The translations under genes were made by a program, and so were the position numbers. Source: Hansfordia pulvinata (taxonomy: Eukaryota; Ascomycota; Sordariomycetes; Xylariales). From it: a stretch of DNA of 64,000 nt. The stretch is taken from contig BJKQ01000006.1 of the NCBI GenBank assembly GCA_006538405.1, forward strand, positions 2,193,001 through 2,257,000, given 5' to 3'. Under the pieces are notes generated by a model. That model had not been told where the DNA came from. It saw only the letters and a program-made list of their open reading frames with translations, and searched no databases. Shown here one piece after another: positions 34,855 to 43,524 of this stretch. Every line of letters starts with the position of its first letter. The stretch's first letter is position 1.

Positions 34855-34890
34855 ACACACACACACACACACACACGCACACACGCACAC
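34855..34890 (+). repeat. AC dinucleotide microsatellite
   Basis: About 17 AC units with two CG interruptions near the end, 50 bp downstream of the SEH1 stop codon. Confidence 0.9.
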
Positions 34891-34938
34891 ATCAAAAGGT
34901 ATGACACTAAAGCCTACCTGATGCCTCCCCACCCCGGC

Positions 34939-36483
34939 TCAAGGCACGGCCATCTTGGTCTTCATCATGCCCAGCTCGGAGCTCTTGGCCCACGACCCGT
35001 CGGGCGTCTGCCGGTAGCACACCAGCCGCCCCTCGTCGCCGACGCTGCCCAGGATCTGCCCGTCGTCGTCGAACCCGACGCGCCACACGGGCGACCGGTG
35101 CGCGTCCAGCCGCGACAGCTCCGACGCCCGGTGCGCCACCTGGCCCGGCTGGCCCGTCGACGTCCGCTCCCCGTGCGTCCCGGACTTGTCCAGCTCGGCC
35201 CGGATGCCCGAGTGGTGGTGGTGGTGGTGATTGTGGTGGTGCGCTTGCGAGTGCGAGCGCGTGTGGGAGTGCGATCGCTGGTGGCTGTGCCCGCTTTGGC
35301 GGCCCGGGGGTGCGAGGGATGAGTGGCCCTCTTCCTCGCCATCGTGGGCCGCGGCGCCGTTGTTGGCGCTGGTGATGGTGTTATTATTGTTGTTGTTGTT
35401 GCTGCCGCTGCTGCCATTGCTGTTGTTGCTGTGGGCGCCGTCGCCATTGCTGTTGCTGTTGCTGTTGCTAGCGCCGGCGCCGGACCCAGCCCCAGTACTA
35501 CTGTGGCCGTTACTGTGGCTGCCGCTCTTGGCATCCGCCCTGGCGGCGCCCGTGACGTCGGCGACGGACCAGGTCTTGCCGTCGGCCTTGGAGAAGGGGG
35601 TGTCGACGCGGAAGACGCGGACGCAGCCGTCGTGGCAGGCGGTGGCAATCATGTCGTAGCCGCGGTAGCTGCCGGGAGCCCAGGCGACGTCGCGGACGAG
35701 GCGCGGGTGGCCGCCAATCTCGACGGCCAGGTAGAACTCGCGGGCGCGGGTGGCGGCGCCAAAGGAGCTGGTGACGGTGTCGCGGGTGCGGAAGATCTTG
35801 ACCGAGTGCATGCCCGAGACGACGAGGCCGAGGGCGTCGGTGGGGACGCCGGCGCGCAGGGCGGCGTAGCAGGGCTCGGGGTTGGGGTCGAACTGGACCT
35901 TGAAGCACGTCTCCTCGCCGCGGTTGGGCTTGGGGAAGGCCTGGAAGTCGTCGATCTTGGTGTAGTCGGCGACCGTCTCGGGCTCCTCGCTCTCGTGGAC
36001 CGACAGGTGGCCGTCGGAGGACAGCAGGGCAAAGTGGGTGTAGCGCGTCTCCTCGTTGTGGCGGATGGAGAAGGAGCGGCACGGGTGGCGGCCGGACCGG
36101 CTCTCAAAGGCCGCCTTGGCGCCGGCGGCGCGGGAGCTGAAGCGGCGGCCGGGCGCGGCGGCCGGGTCCTCGGCCCACAGCTTGAAGTGGCCCTCGATGC
36201 CGAGCGAGGCCAGCAGGTTGGGGTAGACGGTCGGGGGCAGCCACTGCAGCTCGAGAATGTCGCCGCCGTGGGCGGCCCAATTGTCGCACAGGCGCCATAT
36301 GCCGTCTTTGTGTCTGTTGAAGACCCGTATCTTGCCGTCGACGGAGCCGGTGGCGCAGCGGTCGCCGTACGCGTTGAAGGCGACGGCCTGGACAACGTCC
36401 TTGTGGCCGTGCTGGACAATGTCGAAGACGGGGTGGGGCTGCTGGTCGTCGGTGAAAGCGGCCTCGCTGACGGTGGTGGCCAT
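34939..36483 (-). CDS. SEH1: Nucleoporin Seh1 (WD40), SEACAT and Nup84 complex
   Basis: Single exon, 514 residues. Seh1 is a beta-propeller shared by the Y-shaped nuclear pore subcomplex and the vacuolar SEA/GATOR2 complex. The N-terminal HGHKDVVQAVAFNAYGDRCA blade, then NWAAHGGDILELQW, VRDVAWAPGSYRGYDMIATA and the final SPVWRVGFDDDGQILGSVGD blades match the family. Relative to the usual length of about 350 residues it is expanded by a low-complexity insert at roughly 307-430, rich in Ser/Asn/Gly and then His (runs of N and H), between the late blades. Start chosen at the ATG at 36483 because the upstream in-frame extension is proline-rich leader. The aldo-keto reductase gene is divergent, 1.3 kb away. 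Confidence 0.92.
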   Translation of the reverse strand: MATTVSEAAFTDDQQPHPVFDIVQHGHKDVVQAVAFNAYGDRCATGSVDGKIRVFNRHKDGIWRLCDNWAAHGGDILELQWLPPTVYPNLLASLGIEGHFKLWAEDPAAAPGRRFSSRAAGAKAAFESRSGRHPCRSFSIRHNEETRYTHFALLSSDGHLSVHESEEPETVADYTKIDDFQAFPKPNRGEETCFKVQFDPNPEPCYAALRAGVPTDALGLVVSGMHSVKIFRTRDTVTSSFGAATRAREFYLAVEIGGHPRLVRDVAWAPGSYRGYDMIATACHDGCVRVFRVDTPFSKADGKTWSVADVTGAARADAKSGSHSNGHSSTGAGSGAGASNSNSNSNGDGAHSNNSNGSSGSNNNNNNNTITSANNGAAAHDGEEEGHSSLAPPGRQSGHSHQRSHSHTRSHSQAHHHNHHHHHHSGIRAELDKSGTHGERTSTGQPGQVAHRASELSRLDAHRSPVWRVGFDDDGQILGSVGDEGRLVCYRQTPDGSWAKSSELGMMKTKMAVP

Positions 36484-37565
36484 TGCGGGGGGTCTGTTGA
36501 GGGCGGCGATGCCGGATGGTGTCGGGTGCACGGGAGAAGATGACGGGTGAGGTTGGAGGGAGAAGGTGCGCGGGCGTGACGGCACGACGTGATGGTGGTG
36601 GCTAAGGTGGCCCTGTGGACCGGGCGCGGTTAGGCCCTCCAGCTGAGCCAGTTCAACGAGGTACAGTACAGTGCCATTGCCCCTCCAGCGGGGGCCTTGA
36701 GGCGCACGGGCGGGGCGGCAGGGCTAGCTGCAAGCCACCACGGTCCGGTGTAGTGGGGAAGACAAATTTGACGGTCGCTCTTTGTGGGACTTTGAGCTCA
36801 AAGAAGCCTGCAAGTCGAGCCATGTCTTCTTCAATCAAACGGTCCAAGAGCTTTGCCGGGATTGACACGCGTTCATTGGCCAATTCGCTCACGCCCCGTA
36901 CGTGGTGCGAGTACGAGTCCCCCGCCTAAGTACATACCAACATGTAAGTACATGCACCTTACCCATCTGCTCTGCATGATGAGGCTCTTGCACGCACATG
37001 GATGCATCTCTACATACGAAGTCCATGTCGGATGAAAGATCATTGTGCGAGTATAAAGAGCTCTGGTATATTCTGCGGCATGATCAAGCGCACACCCCGT
37101 ACTCGTATGGACGAATCCCCGCAAGCATCCATCCCGTCGTCACTGCACCCGGGGCCAGACCCGGCAGACAGACGGAGATAACCCCTCCAACCAACCCCAC
37201 CCCACACTCGTCTGCGCCGCACCAGATCTCGGGCCAACTTGCGGCAAGAGGCACATCTCGCCGAAAGAGCGGGGCCAACTACGCGTAGGTACGAGTACCT
37301 CACCCAGCGGCGGCGGGGGTTTCAGGGCAGCGCGGTGGTGATGTAAGGGATCCCCCAAAGCAGCAGGACGAACCCAGACCACAGCAGCCGGGGTGGTTCG
37401 AGCGGGTGCTAAGACCTGCCCGATACGTCTGTTAAGTCGTTGCCGCCGTCGCCACCTCCACCCGCCCCAAAGAGCCCCCCTCTGCTCTTCCTCCACACGC
37501 TGCTGCGACACAGCGTGGGGAAACTGGTTGCTTGGGCAGGTAGAGAAGCACATGCGCGTCGGGCG

Positions 37566-37573
37566 TATATAAG
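37566..37573 (+). promoter_or_regulatory. TATA box of the aldo-keto reductase gene
   Basis: TATATAAG lies 188 bp upstream of the reductase ATG, followed by a pyrimidine-rich stretch typical of a fungal transcription start region. It fits a strongly regulated promoter, as expected for a sugar-induced gene. Confidence 0.6.
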
Positions 37574-37652
37574 GAGGACTGGTGGATTTGCGTGTCGGTG
37601 ACTGGGCCTTCTATTTCCTTTCCCCTCATTTTCTTCCTTCACTTTCACCAAA

Positions 37653-37669
37653 CCCCCCCCCCCCCCCCC
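37653..37669 (+). repeat. Poly-C tract, 17 nt, in reductase leader
   Basis: Run of 17 C on the sense strand, about 85 bp upstream of the aldo-keto reductase ATG, probably in its 5' UTR. Confidence 0.9.
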
Positions 37670-37753
37670 TTGACACTCCCTTCTGCGACAACTACGCTCC
37701 AAAACCACAAGAACACACGAAGAAAAGGAAGACGAAAAGGAAGACCCCACAGG

Positions 37754-38855
37754 ATGGCGCCTACCACCCCCACTATCAAGCTCGCCTCGGGCTACGTGAG
37801 TTCCTCCTGTCACTCCTGTCCCGTGCCCGCTCCCTTTCCCTGCCCTCGAACCGCACGTGGTGCTGCCTTCTTCGCCCGCTGACAAGCCGCACCGCACCAC
37901 AGGAGATGCCCGTCACCGGCTTCGGCATCTGGAAGGTCCCCAACGAGACATGCGCCGAGCAGGTGTACCAGGCGATCAAACTGGGGTACCGGCACATTGA
38001 CGGAGCGTGGGACTACACCAACAGCAAGGAGGCGGGCGCGGGCGTGCGGCGGGCGATCGAGGAGGGCATCGTCAAGCGCGAGGACATGTTCATCGTGACC
38101 AAGCTGTGGAACAACTACCACAAGCGGGAGCACGCGCTGGAGATGGCGCGGCTGGAGAACGAGGACTGGGGCCTGGGGTACATCGACCTGTTCCTGATGC
38201 ACTTCCCGATCGCGCTCGAGTTCATCCCGTTCGAGCAGATCCGCTACCCGTGCTTCTGGTCTGACAAGGAGCAGACGCAGGTGACGCCGCTGGCCAAGGT
38301 GCCGATCGCGGAGACGTGGAAGGCGATGGAGGAGCTGGTGCAGACCAAGGAGAACCCGGGGGCATCGTGCGCAGCATCGGCGTGTCCAACTTCCACACGC
38401 AGCTGCTGTACGACCTGCTGTCGTACGCGACGGTCCCGCCCAGCGTGCTGCAGATCGAGCACCACCCGTACCTGACGCAGGTCGAGCTGATCGCCATGGC
38501 GCAGGAGAACGGCATCGCGGTGACGGGCTACTCGACCTTTGGCCCGCTCAGCTTCCTGGAGCTGGGCAACGCGACGGCCAAGGGGGCCAAGCCGCTGTTC
38601 GAGATGGACGTGGTCAAGGCCACCGCGGCCCGGCACGGCAAGACGCCCGGCCAGGTGCTGCTGCGCTGGTGCACGCAGCGGGGCATCATCGTCATCCCCA
38701 AGTCCAACAGCGTCGACCGCCTCAAGCAGAACCTGGAGAACACGACGTTTGACCTGGCGCCCGAGGAGCTGGAGCAGATCTCGGCGCTGAACCTGGGGCT
38801 GCGCTTCAACGCGCCCAACACGCTGGGCCGGCCGATCAGGATCTTCACCGCCTAG
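37754..38855 (+). CDS. Aldo-keto reductase, D-xylose-reductase-like, one frame break
   Basis: NAD(P)H-dependent reductase of pentose and other sugars, cytosolic. Exon 1 is 37754-37795 (14 codons); a 107-bp intron (GTGAGT/CCACAG) is followed by exon 2 from 37903. The catalytic tetrad is visible: Asp47 and Tyr52 in [15 protein letters not shown], Lys81 in VTKLWNNYH, and His114 in [11 protein letters not shown]. The segment [13 protein letters not shown] binds the cofactor. The frame shifts at the G5 run 38358-38362: the first frame ends its sensible part at KENPG and the rest ([16 protein letters not shown] to the stop at 38855) is in the next frame. Adding one G gives 331 residues, normal for xylose reductases. 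It could be a related pentose reductase (for example L-arabinose) rather than xylose-specific. Confidence 0.88.
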
Positions 38856-39732
38856 ATGAAGATGTCTGCAGCCCGCGGTACGTGGTGTATACGAATATAA
38901 TGCAGCTGGTTACGCAAGGTGCTTGAGGCATGGCAGCATCGGAGATGAAATGAATTGAAGATGTTACACACTTTCCCTTTACACTGTACAGTCAGCAGCG
39001 CTATCACATCGGGCCACGTCGAATAATTGTTACCCCGTGAAGCTTCTAAAGTAGGAACGTTGCAGAGTCGCATCCGAGAGTACAGCAGTGGGATGAGCGC
39101 TAGATGGGATGATGGCGGACATGACGTAAACGTCGGCAACAGTGATTGGAGTTACACATGATCGTGACATGCAGTAATGGTCTATCAAAATTGGAAGAGC
39201 ATACCTAAATTTGGTGTCCGTGTTGCCATTATGCAGTTCCAAGAAGAATGGAGCATTCCAGCAATACGATGCATGTCCCCCTCCATCTCTGCCTGCTGCC
39301 TGTGAGGGTCCCACGAGCGGTCGGCTGGAGCGGTTGGAGGGGTAGTTTATTATAGGGCGGCATCCATGTACAGGAGGTATTGAAAGCGCCCCGCCATTGC
39401 CCCGCCTCGGCCCCGCGATTCTTGGTGCGCTGTACAGCGTAGAACAGTGCAGCGCAGTGCAGTGCAGTGAAGTACTCGTACCGTACAGCAGTAATTGCCG
39501 TGACCGCGTCTGCCAGCGTCTGGCCACACTTTATCGCACCGCATCGCACTACATCGCACTGCATCGCACCACATCGACCGCACCACCCACACATTGACTG
39601 CGCCGACCCGACGCAATCCGACGTCACCCACAGGCCCGCATCTTCACCAGCGACACCAATCACACAGCTGCGCCTCCACCGCGTTGGAACCCCGCGCCTA
39701 ACACTCCCCGACCTCCCTCCCTACCGCGCGCA
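38856..39732. other. Intergenic, reductase to PSF2
   Basis: Reductase 3' UTR followed by the PSF2 promoter and leader. A CAGTGCAG-rich patch (39445-39470), TACTCGTA (39473-39480) and a decamer tandem repeat (39531-39580) precede PSF2. No coding exon is supported. Confidence 0.5.
39531..39580 (+). repeat. 10-bp tandem repeat upstream of PSF2
   Basis: Five exact-register copies of a decamer with consensus NCATCGCACY, 150-200 bp upstream of the PSF2 ATG in sense orientation. The core resembles the GCATC repeat ahead of MCD4. Confidence 0.85.
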
Positions 39733-40669
39733 ATGGCGCTCCCCCTGCCCCCGGGCCTCGTGCCGCCCGAGGTCGTCTTCCTGTGCGAAATGGAGCTGGT
39801 CACCGTCGTCCCGCGCCAGAGACTCGAGTCCATCCCGCTGCTCACCGTGTGTTTCCCGCCCCGTCCCTTCCCTTCCCGTTGCCCAGCAAAACGCTGACGC
39901 CTGCCCGTCTCGCCCTCGCCAGGGCTCAACCCCCGCGCTGCGTCCCCCTCACCGCACCGACCTGCCGCTCTGGCTGGCCATCCTGCTCAAGAAGCAGCGG
40001 CGCGCCAACATCGTGGCCCCGCCCTGGCTCGACCCGGCCTCCCTCAAGGAGATTGTCAACCACGAGACCAACATCGACCCGGCCGCCTTCTCCCCGCCCC
40101 CGCCCGTTTCGCGCGCCCACCCCTCCGCCCACGGCCGCGCCCACCGCCCGTACAACCCTTCTTCCTTCTCCTCCTTCGACGCTGACGACCACGACGACGA
40201 TGACGGCAACAACAAGACAAATACGGCGGCGGCCCCCCTCCTCTCCCCGCCCTTCCTCCCCTCCGCCACCCAGGCCAGCCCTCCGGCCTACCTGCCCTAC
40301 CACTGGCTCGAGCTGTCGGAGCTCCTGCTGGCCCACGCGGCCGACGACGTCCCCGCCGCCGCCGAGGTCCGGGCCCTCCTGCGCGACCTGCAGGAGGTCC
40401 GCGCCGCCAAGCTGCGGGGCGGCACCGCCTCGCTCGAGGGCGGCGGCGGCGTCGTCGGCCTGCGCGGCGTCGGCGCCCTCGAGCTCGCCGAGTCCCGCGC
40501 CTTCGTCCTCGGCGTCGTCGACGGGGTCCGGCGCCTCGGCGCCTCGGCCGAGGCCACGCGCCGCGAGGAGGAGGAGGAGGGGGCGGATGCCAGTGGGGGT
40601 GGCGGTGGCAGGAGCGGCCACGGCGGGAGCGTGGGCGGGGGCGATAGCGATGACGACATGGGCTTCTAG
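39733..40669 (+). CDS. PSF2: GINS complex subunit Psf2
   Basis: Component of the GINS tetramer that joins Cdc45 and Mcm2-7 in the replicative helicase. Exon 1 (39733-39846, 38 codons), a 76-bp intron (GTGTGT/GCCAG) and exon 2 (39923-40669) give 286 residues. Family signatures are [15 protein letters not shown] at the N-terminus, [17 protein letters not shown] after the splice, and [14 protein letters not shown] in the helical core. It is longer than the usual 200-240 residues because of a low-complexity insert (about 86-148, Pro/His/Asp-rich) and a Gly/Ser/acidic C-terminal tail ending DDDMGF. Confidence 0.93.
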
Positions 40670-41066
40670 AAGAGGAGAGCGGCGGATGATCTCGGGTCGC
40701 GAGTTGCTGCGTTTGGGGGGTTTTGGGTGCGTGGAGGTGTGTGTGCAGAGTGCTCGGGGGATCGATGAAAAAAGGGGGGGGGATTGGGGAGAACACCAAA
40801 AAAGGGGGAGAGAGCGGGACGCCGCAGCACGATCCGGCCCGGCCCTATTAACGAGATACGATCTACCGAATACCAGCGATGATTCTTTTTTTTCCCTTTT
40901 TTCTTTTTTTTTTCTGAGATCTCACTCACGACGAGCGTCTGGCGCATACATTGGCTCACTGTCCCTTGACATCATCATGTTTATGTGTGCCCTAAGGTAA
41001 GGTATACACAAAGTCACGCCCGCATCCCAGCCACGCACAGTGTCCAGCGCCCGTCGCCGGAAGTCC
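40670..41066. other. Intergenic, convergent 3' ends
   Basis: Probable 3' UTRs of PSF2 and the opposing gene. Contains short G, T and C homopolymers. Nothing else seen. Confidence 0.5.
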
Positions 41067-41994
41067 TCACGTCCCGGAATGCCGCTCCGCAGCGCATTCC
41101 GCCCTCGGCTCCCCAGCCACAGAACCCGGAAGCCCCGCCCAGGACCCTTCCTCCAGCGCCGGCCGCCCCGGTACGGGCACAGAAGGGCGACGAGGCAGCA
41201 CCTTTCCCGCCCCGGCCTCGGCCAGCAGCATCGGCGCCCGCCGAGCTCCTCCTCCTCCCGCCACCGGCAGCGGGACCCGCTCCCCGTCCACGGTGACGCG
41301 GTACCGCGGCCGCACCGCCCGGGGCCCGACGGGGAAGAGCTCCTCCCGGCCCCCGGGTCCGCCTCCGCCGCCGCCGCCGCCGCCGCCGCCGCCCTCGAGG
41401 CGGAGGAAGAGCTCCCTGCTCTCGCTGCACGACGCCGCCGCCGACGCCGGGCCGCTGCCGGTGGCGCTACCCAGGAGGCCGGCTCCCTTCCCTGGGTCTG
41501 CGGTGGCTCCTCGGCGGGGCTGCTGCTGCTGCTGCTCGGGGTAAGGATCCGTTGTGACCACCTTCGTGGTCGTGGTCGTGGGCGGCCCGCAGACGGCCAG
41601 GAGCAGCAGGACGAGGAGGACCGGCGCGGCGGTGGTGGTAGGTGGGGTGGAACCCCGTCGGCGGCGGCGGCGGGCTACGAGGGCTAGAAGACACGCCGCC
41701 GCGGCCAGCACGGCTGGCAGCAGTGGCCAGGGGCTGTTATCGCCGTCGTGGTCGTCGTCAGCGCGGGGGCGAGTGGTCGGTGTCGGGAGGGGGAGGGGGG
41801 AAGGAACGACCAGGCGAGGACGGGGACGAGGAGCGTCAGGGCCGCGGGGGCGAGGTCGACGTAGAAGCTGAGGGAGGGGAGGCGCGGCGGCGCCACACCA
41901 GGAGGGGTGGGAGGGGTATGGAGCAGAGGCGCGGCGGCGGGGCGTCGAGGAGGGTCAGGGTCAGCAGGGGCAGGGCGAGGTGGAGGGGGTGCAT
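41067..41994 (-). pseudogene. Probable membrane protein gene, frame broken twice
   Basis: No single frame covers this stretch, but three successive minus-strand frames each carry hydrophobic segments. From the ATG at 41994: LHLALPLLTLTLLDAP. In the next frame (about 41900-41770): FYVDLAPAALTLLVPVLAW. In the third (about 41740-41067): LLPAVLAAAACLLALVA and APVLLVLLLLAVCG, then a hydrophilic tail with a poly-Gly run and RYRVTVDGERVPLP. Adding one base at each of two points, probably in the C runs near 41860-41895 and 41790-41800, gives a continuous 309-residue protein with about four membrane helices. Family not recognised. The alternative is a shorter two-helix protein from the third frame only. 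Confidence 0.45.
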
Positions 41995-43524
41995 TATTGG
42001 GATGTTCCGGGTGCTCTGGAAGGGGGCGATGCTCCCAGGGGAAGGGTTTTTGCTACGATGGGGATGGATCGAGGGTTGTCGTGGGGTTTTGAGGCGGCTT
42101 AATGTGTCGCATGTGTGACTGAGTGGGAGATTTCAGGGGGAAAGAGGAGAGGCAGGGAGTACCCAGATGGAGGTAGACACAAAAGGGGGGTTCATCTCAT
42201 CTAGGTATGTTGCTCCTCGTGATGGCCGGGTTGCTTGTGTCTTTGTCTTTCAGTCCTGGGGCGTTGAGTTCCAGAGGACACAAAGACGATTCGTTCCATT
42301 TCTGAGATCCTGGGAAGAGGAGGCGCATGTTGACAAAGAACAGGCTCGTGGCTTTCTTCTGGACACACTGTACGCATTGGGAACCTGGTTGGCCGGAAGT
42401 CATGGAGCGTCCCACCTCTTTTCCTCCAGAGTTGGTGTTATGTCCGTCTTTCTGGCAGGCTGCAGATGTGCGGATGCGGTGGAATAGACAATGAAAGTAC
42501 CTCACAGCTGGCAGACCTATAAGGCCATAATGTCCATGTTCGAGGACGCAACAACCACTGCTCACTTGGACAGAAGACGTCCCATGCCATGTCGTTGGTT
42601 TCTCAGCCGCAGCTTAGTCACGGCGGCCTCGTGCGATGGGGCGGTCCCATTGGCCGGAGTGCCGGGTCTTCCCAGTGTCGTCCATCGCATCTGAAGCTTC
42701 AGCCTTGGAGGTGACACCAAATGTCAGGGTCGGGCCTAAGCAATCAGGAGGTAGGTATTCGACCTCGGAATAACCTCTTGAGTGGACGGGAACATCGAAG
42801 GTACGAGTGGGCAAGATACCGGCTCAAGTAGCTCAAGTACCTCAGGTATCTTATGAGGTACTCAATTCAATCTCAGTGACATCACCGCCTGCCTCTTCCT
42901 TTCTCAACTAAGCCGTGACCTGTTTCACCATATCCAAAGGGGAACCGGGCTCGTCGCCCGCCAATGGCCCTCATCTTCGATTGTAACACTGACAGGAGAA
43001 TCATGTCACATGCACGTGGTCTGTAGTAGAGGTGCAAGTATCTATACCTTACCCAGTGGGCATCCCCCGTCGTTGCACCATTCATCCAATAGGTGCATTG
43101 CGTACGACTGCACTCAGCGTTGGATCTTGATCAATCTGTTTTGATCTCGCTCAGAGTCCGCCGACTCAATCTACATGTCAACACCTTCCACTCGACGCTG
43201 CCAAATTTCAAAAGTTGACCATGACATGACGCTGTCCAATCGCGACGAGATTGCCTTCCAACTCAACGAGGCTGACCAGCGCAAGGCCTCCAGCGCCCCA
43301 GCCGACCCTCGCAGACATGTCTCACAAGTCCAGCCCGATGCGCCATCCAAACGGCTTTCTCCGCGCGGTGCAAGGCACGAGTCCTACGCGTAAACCACGG
43401 GCCAGCCTTGCTCGCGCCAGCCAGCCTCGCCCAACGTCGCATGTCTGATGTGCCCCTCTTCTCCTCGGTGTTCTTCCCACTACCCATGACAGAGGCACGC
43501 GGAATCGCAGAACGTAGAGACGCA
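41995..43524. other. Intergenic, membrane-protein gene to P450
   Basis: Divergent region of 1.5 kb; moderately AT-rich after 42500. Holds a TACGAGTG word near 42801 and a TACCTCAGGTATC-type inverted word near 42840. No gene recognised. The P450 frame is open upstream to 43408 but without domain content. Confidence 0.5.

Larger units (their letters stand above)
31097..34938. other. Longest gene-free stretch, simple-sequence rich
   Basis: A 3.8 kb gap between two genes on the minus strand. It contains poly-G tracts at 32031-32054 and 33165-33187, a GGA trinucleotide run at 32055-32087, an AC dinucleotide run at 34855-34890, and several TACGAGTA motifs including the perfect palindrome TACGAGTACTCGTA at 33509-33522. 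A short frame from 33321 begins with a hydrophobic signal-like stretch but has no supporting exon. I see no convincing gene. Confidence 0.5.
36484..37753. promoter_or_regulatory. Divergent region SEH1/aldo-keto reductase
   Basis: A 1.3 kb intergenic region with TACGAGTA-type motifs at about 36908, 37100-37107 and 37290-37299. It also holds a TATA element and a poly-C tract ahead of the reductase, both listed separately. No coding sequence recognised. Confidence 0.5.

Noticed and set aside
34518..34907. Minus frame with Cys/Val repeats
   Set aside because: Translation of the AC microsatellite; no gene.
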